In this document: piece by piece, positions 44,714 through 51,486 of the stretch
Position numbering within the stretch: position 1 is the first letter of the stretch
Layout of the letters: each line of letters starts with the position of its first letter
NCBI GenBank assembly: GCA_900696645.1
Contig: CAADGV010000024.1
Span: 1 to 64,000, forward strand
Length of the DNA stretch: 64,000 nucleotides
Reading direction: 5' to 3'
DNA from: an uncultured Chlorobiota bacterium
Lineage (GTDB): Bacteria; Bacteroidota; Ignavibacteria; UBA10030; UBA6906
Notes under the pieces: generated by a model
Told to the model about the DNA's origin: nothing
Database searches by the model: none
The model's input: only the letters and a program-made list of their open reading frames with translations
Program-made: the position numbers and the translations under genes

Positions 44714-45132
44714 CAATCAGCGTGACACAATTGGTGAAAGCCCCGCATGAGTCAGTGAGGGAATTTTATGCTGATGTCAAGAATTTGAAAAAGATTTCCC
44801 CGCCGTTCCCGCGTCTTCGTATTGAGGCCAAGGATACGCGTGTTGTTCAAGGAAGAGAGTTTCGGATTATGCTCGACTTCCTGCTGTTCCGATTTCGTTG
44901 GAACTCCGTAATTGAACAGGTTGTGCCGGGCGAGTATTTTGTTGATACGTTCCGTGGAAGCGTGTTCCTGTTCTGGAAACATACGCACAAATATGAGTCT
45001 GAAGGTACGGGCACCCGCCTGACCGACGTTGTCGAGTGCCGGCCTGTATGGTGGTTTGCACCATTTGCGTTGCCGGCCGTGCGGTTGTTGTTTCTGTATC
45101 GCAAGCGGGCGATTGCCGAGGTATTCGGATGA
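44710..45132 (+). CDS. SRPBCC (START-like) family protein, first of three
   Basis: 140 aa. The pattern TISVTQLVKAPHESVREFYADVKNLKKISPPFPRLRIE ... VVQGREFRIMLDFLLFRFRWNSVIEQVVPGEYFVDT ... GTRLTDVVECRP matches SRPBCC/polyketide-cyclase-like proteins with a deep hydrophobic pocket. A hydrophobic stretch near the end (WWFAPFALPAVRLLFLYRK) may contact the membrane. Its job in a carotenoid operon is unknown; binding or handing over a hydrophobic intermediate is a guess. ATGA overlaps join it to both neighbours. Confidence 0.75.
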   Translation: MTISVTQLVKAPHESVREFYADVKNLKKISPPFPRLRIEAKDTRVVQGREFRIMLDFLLFRFRWNSVIEQVVPGEYFVDTFRGSVFLFWKHTHKYESEGTGTRLTDVVECRPVWWFAPFALPAVRLLFLYRKRAIAEVFG

Positions 45133-45851
45133 TTGAAGCAAAAAAGAATGCTGCGTTCAGAGCGATATTCAGTTGGTACAATACCCGGCTTCTCCGGAAG
45201 CATTTCTTCAAGGTTCATCTCGGAGGGCTGGAAAACGTCCGGCAACTTGATCGAACCCGGCCGATCATCTTCATCGGCAACCACAGTTGTTGGTGGGATG
45301 GATTGATAGAGTATCATCTTGCAACAGAAGTGCTGGATGCTGACATTTATTTGATGATGGAAGAACGACAGATGGTCCGCTACAAATTCTTCCGGTGGTT
45401 GGGGGCGTTTTCCGTCCGGCGTGAGTCTCCCCGGGCGGCTGTTCAATCAATGCAATACGCAGCATCATTGTTCGATGCGCCGAACCGCTTTCTCTGGATT
45501 TACCCGCAAGGGGAGATGAAGCCGAATGATGTTCGTCCGTTGGATTTCTTTCCCGGAGCTGCTCGTATCGTTCAAATGATGGGACGTACAGTTCAGGTTG
45601 TTCCGTTTGCCCATCGCTACGAGTTTCTGATGGAACAGCGTCCCGAAGCATTCACCTTTTTTGGAAAACCCATGTTCGTCGATCATACGCAGGATGTTAG
45701 GGAAACGACTGAACAATTCGAGCATGCCGTGACCGGGTTGCTGGATACGTTGCGCTGCAACATTGTGAACTCAGACATGAGTAGTTTCAAGACTATCCTG
45801 AAAGGAAGCACATCTACAAACAACAAATATGATGCTGTAAGAACGAAATGA
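45129..45851 (+). CDS. PlsC-like acyltransferase (possible carotenoid acyltransferase)
   Basis: 240 aa from the ATG at 45129, which overlaps the previous stop. Motifs of 1-acylglycerol-phosphate-type acyltransferases: IIFIGNHSCWWDGLI (the H-x4-D catalytic pair, here HSCWWD), LMMEERQMVRYKFFRWLGAFSVRRESPR, and LWIYPQGEMKPN replacing the usual FPEGT block. In green sulfur bacteria CruD acylates carotenoid glycosides; the adjacent glycosyltransferase makes a similar role likely here. General phospholipid synthesis is the alternative. Confidence 0.8.
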   Translation: MIEAKKNAAFRAIFSWYNTRLLRKHFFKVHLGGLENVRQLDRTRPIIFIGNHSCWWDGLIEYHLATEVLDADIYLMMEERQMVRYKFFRWLGAFSVRRESPRAAVQSMQYAASLFDAPNRFLWIYPQGEMKPNDVRPLDFFPGAARIVQMMGRTVQVVPFAHRYEFLMEQRPEAFTFFGKPMFVDHTQDVRETTEQFEHAVTGLLDTLRCNIVNSDMSSFKTILKGSTSTNNKYDAVRTK

Positions 45852-47002
45852 CATTGACCGACTATCACATACTCATCTTGTGCTTGCTTCTCTGCATGGG
45901 CGCTGTTGCAGTTCTCAATATCTTCACATTCGGGAGGATTCGACCATCGCAAAAACCACAAAGCAGCCGGATGGTTTCAGTCTTGATTCCTGCCCGAAAC
46001 GAAGCGCAGAACATCGGGGTTTGTCTCTCCGGCCTTGCCGGTCAGGACTATCCCAAATACGAGATCATTGTGCTTGATGATAATTCAGACGATGGAACAG
46101 CGTCAATAGTTGAACAGTGGGAACGATCGGATTCTCGCGTCAGGCTTGTTCGCGGCGTTCCGTTACCGCCGGGTTGGGTGGGAAAGTGTTTTGCGTGTCA
46201 TCAGCTTGCGCAGCAAGCTCAGGGCGAGCTGCTGTTGTTCACGGACGCCGATACGGAACATTCACGGTTCAGCATATCGGCAGCGGTTGCGGCAATGGAA
46301 CGGTCACAGGCGGATTTGCTGACGGTTATTCCTTTTCTCAAGCTGAAAACATTCTGGGAAAAGACGATCATGCCGATGCTGCACTTCACGACCTTTTGCT
46401 TCCTGCCGTTTCCTCTCGTCAGTGCATCCCGGAATCCGAAATTTGCGATGGCGAACGGACAGTTCATGCTGTTCAAGCGAAGCGTGTACGATGCAATCGG
46501 GGGACACGAAGCAGTGAAGGATGCGCTTGTAGAAGATGTGTGGCTTTCACGACTCGTGAAGAAACGCGGCTATCAACTCCGGATTATGGATGGGGTCAGG
46601 ATTGTTTCATCGCGCATGTATCGTTCTTTCAATCAGATTTGGCAGGGATTCTCAAAGAATTTCTTCCCCGGATTCAAATACTCTCTTGGAACCATTTCTG
46701 CTGTCATTTTCTTCAACGTCGTGACATCAATTGCTCCGTTCGGATTTCTTGCTATGTCATTGTTTGCATCCGAAACTTTTGAGTGGACCCCGATTGTTGC
46801 CAGTCAGGTTAGTATCATCCTGGCGATTCGGCTGTTGATGGCTCACCGGTTCAAGATGAATCTGCCGGCAACACTTCTGCATCCGTTAGGGATGGCAGTA
46901 GTTGCGGGAATAGCGGTGAACTCGGCGCGATGGGCATTGTGGAGTGGCGGCTTGCGATGGAAAGGGAGAACGTATGATTTCCGGAGCGAGAACGCAGTAT
47001 AG
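45848..47002 (+). CDS. Family 2 glycosyltransferase (CruC/CrtQ-like)
   Basis: 384 aa. An N-terminal membrane helix (ILILCLLLCMGAVAVLNIF) precedes a GT-A domain: VSVLIPARNEAQNIGVCLSGL, EIIVLDDNSDDGTASIV, LLLFTDADTEHSRFS (DxD-type metal site), and ALVEDVWLSRLVKKRGYQL. Two or three helices follow at the C-terminus. This resembles membrane GT2 enzymes that glycosylate carotenoids (CrtQ, CruC). The likely reaction is transfer of a sugar to the 1'-hydroxyl created by CruF. It overlaps the acyltransferase by 4 nt. Confidence 0.85.
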   Translation: MTLTDYHILILCLLLCMGAVAVLNIFTFGRIRPSQKPQSSRMVSVLIPARNEAQNIGVCLSGLAGQDYPKYEIIVLDDNSDDGTASIVEQWERSDSRVRLVRGVPLPPGWVGKCFACHQLAQQAQGELLLFTDADTEHSRFSISAAVAAMERSQADLLTVIPFLKLKTFWEKTIMPMLHFTTFCFLPFPLVSASRNPKFAMANGQFMLFKRSVYDAIGGHEAVKDALVEDVWLSRLVKKRGYQLRIMDGVRIVSSRMYRSFNQIWQGFSKNFFPGFKYSLGTISAVIFFNVVTSIAPFGFLAMSLFASETFEWTPIVASQVSIILAIRLLMAHRFKMNLPATLLHPLGMAVVAGIAVNSARWALWSGGLRWKGRTYDFRSENAV

Positions 47003-47045
47003 TACTCGGAGGAATTCTTCATTTCATTAAGCGTAAAGGAGTAGC

Positions 47046-47600
47046 GTGGGATTACTGGTTTTCTTGTTTCTCGTAAACAGCAGTTTATTTGTCGTGGATG
47101 TGACGACAACAACTTCCTACACCGTTGACCTTTCCCGCGAAGCGTTGCGAGGCTATGTGGATGACATCGGGTTGTTTGCCCGCCACATGCCGGGCGTGGT
47201 TTCGGTGAAACCGGTAGGTGAAAATACATTCCTGTATCAAACGGAAAAGCAGATTCCTCTAGCGGGGAAGATGAGCACGGATTTTTTGATTGCGAAGTCC
47301 GTCGTCGGGGATTCGGTGACACTCTACCGATCGGTTAGTATCAACGACCCGAACTACATGTCGTGTGCCGTCACCATCAAACCGGTGACAGAAAACTCCA
47401 CACAGATTCATATCCGGCTGAGGCTACGGCTGAGCAGAAACGCCGGCTCGGAAATTCACTGGTTGGCTCCTGTTCTCGGCGAGGCGTTCATTGAATCACG
47501 AATGCGCGCTGATATGGAAAGTATGTTGGCAACGTTCGTCGCAAGTTCCAACAGTGAACTGTACAGCACTCTTCTGAATCAGACATCACAAAACAGATGA
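47046..47600 (+). CDS. SRPBCC-like protein, second of three
   Basis: 184 aa from GTG 47046, chosen because AAAGGAG lies 4-5 nt upstream. The hydrophobic start (LLVFLFLVNSSLFVVDV) is followed by TTTSYTVDLSREALRGYVDDIGLFARHMPGVVSVKPVGENTFLYQTEKQIPLAGKMSTDF, a helix-grip pattern like SRPBCC proteins. The function is unknown. It overlaps cruF by 4 nt, tying it to carotenoid synthesis. Confidence 0.7.
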   Translation: MGLLVFLFLVNSSLFVVDVTTTTSYTVDLSREALRGYVDDIGLFARHMPGVVSVKPVGENTFLYQTEKQIPLAGKMSTDFLIAKSVVGDSVTLYRSVSINDPNYMSCAVTIKPVTENSTQIHIRLRLRLSRNAGSEIHWLAPVLGEAFIESRMRADMESMLATFVASSNSELYSTLLNQTSQNR

Positions 47601-48427
47601 GTGTATTTCCTCATCGCCGTCTTTCCGACTTCTCGTCGGGTTTCGCACGAACATGGGAAGAACGGCTCTTCATGAGGGCGTTTCTCATCACCGTCTTTCT
47701 CTCGGTATGCGGATTTGCATTCGTTGCCGGAGGACTTTTGCCGGATGAGTTTGCGTGGACAGCTTCTGTTATTATCATCCTTCACGGAATAGTTACGTTC
47801 ATATCCGAAATGCGGGCACGTACCTTCGTCCGCAATGTCTTGCTGTTTTTTGTGTTAGCGGGCGGAACATTTGTAATCGAGTACGCGGGAGTGACAACGG
47901 GATATCCGTTCGGTGCATACGCTTACACAACGACTCTCGCTCCGCTGCTGTTCGGCGTCCCCGTTGCGATCGGGTTTGCCTGGTACACAACCATCATGAA
48001 TACACGCAGAATCGCTGAATGGATTCACGGAACAGTTCCTCTGCTGCAAATTGCCTTCACCGCCGCGTTGCTGACGCTTGCGCTTGATATTGCGCTCGAA
48101 CCGATGGCATCGGCCATCAACCTCTACTGGCTGTGGAACGACGGCGGGGTTCCGGTACAGAATTACATGAGCTGGTTCCTGATTGGATTTGTTGGTGTGG
48201 CCTGTATTCTGGCAAAGGGTGAGCGTGTCCCTGCCGTCCGAAGTCTTCCAATGCAGAAAGTCGCGTTGACGCTGTATGCGCTGCAGTTAATGCTTTTTGT
48301 AATCACTGATTTGGTGCACGGATTTGCGCCGGCAGTTGTGTTTACTCTTCTTTTTGTAGCCGTGGCAATCATTTCCGGTTACCGGCATCGTTGGCATCCG
48401 AGACACAAGAGAGCGGAGGAAGAATGA
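47597..48427 (+). CDS. cruF: CruF-like carotenoid 1',2'-hydratase
   Basis: 276 aa with about seven membrane helices. The family hallmark is present: FVIEYAGVTTGYPFGAYAYTTTLAPLLFGVPVAIGFAWYTT, then TLALDIALEPMASAINLYWLWNDGGVPVQNYMSWFLIGF. CruF-type proteins hydrate the psi end of gamma-carotene or bisanhydrobacterioruberin to give a tertiary 1'-OH. This step makes the substrate for the CrtD-like desaturase and for glycosylation. Overlaps crtYc by 4 nt. Confidence 0.88.
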   Translation: MSVFPHRRLSDFSSGFARTWEERLFMRAFLITVFLSVCGFAFVAGGLLPDEFAWTASVIIILHGIVTFISEMRARTFVRNVLLFFVLAGGTFVIEYAGVTTGYPFGAYAYTTTLAPLLFGVPVAIGFAWYTTIMNTRRIAEWIHGTVPLLQIAFTAALLTLALDIALEPMASAINLYWLWNDGGVPVQNYMSWFLIGFVGVACILAKGERVPAVRSLPMQKVALTLYALQLMLFVITDLVHGFAPAVVFTLLFVAVAIISGYRHRWHPRHKRAEEE

Positions 48428-48732
48428 AGTGGGAGTATCTGACAGTATTATGTGCAACGATATTCGTCCCGTTGATTCTCAGTCGGGACAAAAATCTCAA
48501 ATTGTACAAACACAAGCTTGTGTTATTCAAAGTGATTCTCGGGGTTTCTATTCCGTTTTGGATTTGGGATGTAGCGGCGACGGCTCGCGGGCATTGGACG
48601 TTCAATCGAGCGTTCACCCTTGGCGTTGATGTTCTGGGCCTTCCGTTGGAAGAATGGCTGTTTTTCATGGTTGTGGCGTTCGTTTCCGTGTTTGTTTGGG
48701 AATCGACAAAGTATTTTGTGAGGAAGACGTGA
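48424..48732 (+). CDS. crtYc: Lycopene cyclase heterodimer subunit CrtYc
   Basis: 102 aa from the ATG at 48424, with three hydrophobic segments. KWEYLTVLCATIFVPLILS at the start and FNRAFTLGVDVLGLPLEEWLFFMVVAFVSVFVWE near the end (the conserved LPLEEWLFF motif) match the lycopene cyclase domain. It works with the next gene product to cyclise one or both ends of lycopene to beta rings. Its stop shares 4 nt with the next start. Confidence 0.88.
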   Translation: MKWEYLTVLCATIFVPLILSRDKNLKLYKHKLVLFKVILGVSIPFWIWDVAATARGHWTFNRAFTLGVDVLGLPLEEWLFFMVVAFVSVFVWESTKYFVRKT

Positions 48733-49061
48733 AGGAATACACGCTTCTCGCCATCGGTTCGGGTCTGATTATTATCGTGCTTGATGTATTCATTCTCAGA
48801 ACCAGAATCCTTGCGACCAAGATCTTCTGGATTTTCCTTTGCGTCATGTACGGATTCAAAACAGTGGTGAACGGATATTTGACCTGGAGGCCGATTGTTG
48901 TGTACGGCGAACAATTCAACGTTGGCATACGTCTGTTCACGATTCCGATTGAAGACTACGTGTACGGCTTCAGTCTGATTACCCTGTCTGTCATGTTGTG
49001 GGAGTACTTGAAGAATGCCAAACACCGGAGTTTGAGCAAGAAGATGAGCGAATATACATGA
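48729..49061 (+). CDS. crtYd: Lycopene cyclase heterodimer subunit CrtYd
   Basis: 110 aa from GTG 48729, overlapping the crtYc stop. Three hydrophobic helices, with VVNGYLTWRPIVVYGEQFNVGIRLFTIPIEDYVYGFSLITLSVMLWEYLK. The IPIEDYVYGF motif is the second-half counterpart of LPLEEWLFF in CrtYc. Split cyclases of this type are known in actinobacteria, archaea and some Bacteroidota. Overlaps the next gene by 4 nt. Confidence 0.87.
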   Translation: MKEYTLLAIGSGLIIIVLDVFILRTRILATKIFWIFLCVMYGFKTVVNGYLTWRPIVVYGEQFNVGIRLFTIPIEDYVYGFSLITLSVMLWEYLKNAKHRSLSKKMSEYT

Positions 49062-49561
49062 AAATCCACACGCTGCAGCGGGTTCAGACTCTCGACTACC
49101 CGATCGATGAAGTATTTGAATTCTTCCGGTCGCCGGAAAATCTTTCACGCATCACGCCGCCGTGGCTGAACTTCAGAATTCTCACGCCGTTGCCGCTGGA
49201 GATGCAACGGGGGACATTGATTGACTATACGGTGAACTGGCTTGGTATTCCGGTTCGATGGACAACGATGATTGCGTCGTACAATCCGCCCCATCGATTT
49301 ATTGATCAGCAACTTGTCGGACCCTATTCTTTTTGGTATCATATTCATACATTTATTGAGAAGAGCCGGAAGACGGAGATGCATGATGAGGTTCGATATG
49401 TTCTTCCGCTTGGTATTGTTGGAGAGGCGGTTCATACGTGGATTGTCCGGCGTCAGCTCGACAGGATTTTTGATTACCGGGAGATTGCAGTTCGTCAGCA
49501 GTTTCCGGAACGCGAAATAGTGACGAAACATGTTCATTCGGAGCAGGAGGAGGTTGTATGA
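49058..49561 (+). CDS. SRPBCC family protein, third of three
   Basis: 167 aa from the ATG at 49058. MKIHTLQRVQTLDYPIDEVFEFFRSPENLSRITPPWLNFRIL ... GTLIDYTVNWLGIPVRWTTMIASYNPPHRFIDQQLVGPYSFWYHIHTFIEK is a textbook SRPBCC (CoxG/cyclase-like) pattern. The next gene encodes a TIGR01777-type oxidoreductase; the two families are often adjacent or fused. Its role with carotenoids is unknown. ATGA overlaps on both sides. Confidence 0.8.
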   Translation: MKIHTLQRVQTLDYPIDEVFEFFRSPENLSRITPPWLNFRILTPLPLEMQRGTLIDYTVNWLGIPVRWTTMIASYNPPHRFIDQQLVGPYSFWYHIHTFIEKSRKTEMHDEVRYVLPLGIVGEAVHTWIVRRQLDRIFDYREIAVRQQFPEREIVTKHVHSEQEEVV

Positions 49562-50469
49562 AGATAGTGATGGCTGGTGGCACGGGATTCATAGGCGGTA
49601 ATGTGATGAGGCAATTCGCGGCGGCGCAACACTCGGTTGTGTTGCTCAGCAGAAACCCTTCCGTAGTGGATACAAGCCAATGGCCTAATGTTCAGGTTGT
49701 GAAGTGGGATGGGAGAACCCCGGGGGCATGGTATTCGGAAATCGAGGGCGCCGATGCAATCATCAATCTTGCAGGCGAGTCCATTGGCGGGAAGCGCTGG
49801 ACATCCAAACAGAAGCAGAAAATTCTTGAAAGTCGCGTCAATGCCACTCGTGCGCTTATCGAATCAATCAACCGCGCAAAGAAGAAGCCGCCTGTACTTA
49901 TTAATGGCTCGGCAGTTGGTTACTACGGGCATGTTGAAAGTGAAGACGTGACGGAATCGCACGCTCGCGGTAACGGCTTCCTGGCCGAAGTGTGCGAAGC
50001 GTGGGAACGGGTGGCACTGGCGGCCCGACAATACGGTACACGGGTTGTGCTGTTGCGAACCGCTGTTGTAATCGGTGAAGGCAGCGTTGCTCTGGAAAAA
50101 CTCTCGCTTCCCTTCAAACTGTATGTCGGCGGGCCGGTCGGTTCGGGAAAACAGTGGTTTCCGTGGATTCATGTGAACGATGTGGTTCGTGTCATACAGT
50201 TTGCAATTGAATCCGAGTCCATCTCCGGCCCCCTCAATCTGGCGGCCCCTGAACCGGTAACCATGAAGCAGTTCTGTCAGGTGCTTGGCAAAGCCATGCG
50301 GCGGCCATCCTGGGCGCCGGTACCGGGGTTTGTTTTGAAAATCGCTCTCGGCGAAATGTCAAGTATGATTCTGACGGGGCAAAAGGTTGTTCCCTCTAAA
50401 CTTCTCCAACACGGGTACTCGTTTATCTTTCCAAAATTAGATGATGCGTTAGCCGGTATTTTTTCATAG
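49558..50469 (+). CDS. TIGR01777-type NAD(P)-dependent epimerase/oxidoreductase
   Basis: 303 aa. Atypical/extended SDR: MKIVMAGGTGFIGGNVMRQFAAAQHSVVLLSRNP (nucleotide-binding Gly motif), INLAGESIGGKRWTSKQKQKILESRVNATRALIE, INGSAVGYYGH and GSGKQWFPWIHVNDVVRVIQFAIE. These match the TIGR01777 (YfcH/SDR39U1) family, whose substrates are mostly unknown. It is coupled to the SRPBCC gene and closes the carotenoid cluster; redox tailoring of the pigment is possible. Confidence 0.88.
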   Translation: MKIVMAGGTGFIGGNVMRQFAAAQHSVVLLSRNPSVVDTSQWPNVQVVKWDGRTPGAWYSEIEGADAIINLAGESIGGKRWTSKQKQKILESRVNATRALIESINRAKKKPPVLINGSAVGYYGHVESEDVTESHARGNGFLAEVCEAWERVALAARQYGTRVVLLRTAVVIGEGSVALEKLSLPFKLYVGGPVGSGKQWFPWIHVNDVVRVIQFAIESESISGPLNLAAPEPVTMKQFCQVLGKAMRRPSWAPVPGFVLKIALGEMSSMILTGQKVVPSKLLQHGYSFIFPKLDDALAGIFS

Positions 50470-50562
50470 ATTTTCCGGCATGATGAAAGGGGACTGCGGC
50501 TACAGGTCGCAGGCCCAACCCGTTCTCGCATATCATTAGCTAAAGAACCATATCTGCTTTCC

Positions 50563-51441
50563 GTGAACTACGTTTTTAATGCTGCGAAACTCGTCTTGCT
50601 CGGGGCTGTTTCCTGCGTTGTTCTGTTTAGTATTGGAAACGCAGTTGCAGGCGAAGAGGGTGTGCTGTTCGCGCTGATCATCTGGCTCGCGATTGTTGCA
50701 GGATTTTACGGGTTGAGCGACAAGATCGTTGTCAAGATGTGTCGCGCCGAAATGCTCACCGTGTATCACAGTCCTGCACTCTTTAAGACAGTAGAAGACG
50801 TGTGTAATCAGACCCGTTTCCCGATGCCGAAGATGTACATGATTTCGGAAGACGGGCCTAACGTTGGTTCGGTGGGTTTCGGCGCAAGGAGAGCGGGACT
50901 TCTCTTTACCGAGGGAGTCGCGAAGCTCTTAACAAACGATGAACTTCGCTCCGCGATAGCCCATCAGTTCGTTCAGGTACGCCGGATGGATACTGCCGTA
51001 GGGATGGTTGCCGGCGTGATCGCCATGATGCTCGGGATGAACTCCAAGATTGCGCGTGAGAGGGCCTCAGCACATGATTCCGGCTCGCGCCGACAGGCTT
51101 TTATGCGTTTCGGTTTTCGCGGCGCTCTAATTCTGCTTGCTCCGATTGCTTCTTATGCGGTCAGAATGCTTCTCAACTTGAAACGGGTATTCAAGTTAGA
51201 TGATTCTGCGTCGAGCATTACCGGCAAACCGCTCGATATGGCGAACACCATCAGAACAATGGAAAAGAAAAAGTATCTCTTTCCGACACAAATTCCTCCG
51301 GCAGTCGGGCATCTGTTTGTCGTCAGCCCGATTCGGTCAGTTCCGGTCATGAGTCTCTTCAAATCCCATCCCCCCATGGAAGAGAGAATACAGCGGCTCG
51401 AAGCGTTACAGCGCTCCGTTCACGGGTTATCGGGAGCATAG
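50563..51441 (+). CDS. HtpX-like M48 protein lacking catalytic residues
   Basis: 292 aa from GTG 50563. The layout matches HtpX: two N-terminal membrane helices (~5-45), MPKMYMISEDGPNVGSVGFGARRAGLLFTEGVAKLLTNDELRSAIAHQFVQVRRMDTAVG, two more hydrophobic segments, then the C-terminal FKSHPPMEERIQRLEAL motif. The zinc site HExxH is HQFVQ here (His134, Gln135, Gln138), and the E-x-x-A-D third-ligand region reads VFKLDDSASSI. Active zinc proteolysis is therefore not expected; it may be a scaffold or regulator of an active homologue. It lies 93 nt after the carotenoid cluster, perhaps not part of it. No Shine-Dalgarno is visible. Confidence 0.8.
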   Translation: MNYVFNAAKLVLLGAVSCVVLFSIGNAVAGEEGVLFALIIWLAIVAGFYGLSDKIVVKMCRAEMLTVYHSPALFKTVEDVCNQTRFPMPKMYMISEDGPNVGSVGFGARRAGLLFTEGVAKLLTNDELRSAIAHQFVQVRRMDTAVGMVAGVIAMMLGMNSKIARERASAHDSGSRRQAFMRFGFRGALILLAPIASYAVRMLLNLKRVFKLDDSASSITGKPLDMANTIRTMEKKKYLFPTQIPPAVGHLFVVSPIRSVPVMSLFKSHPPMEERIQRLEALQRSVHGLSGA

Positions 51442-51486
51442 TCTTTCCCCCTCATAAAGCGGTAGACATTGATTTGGAGTATAAAT

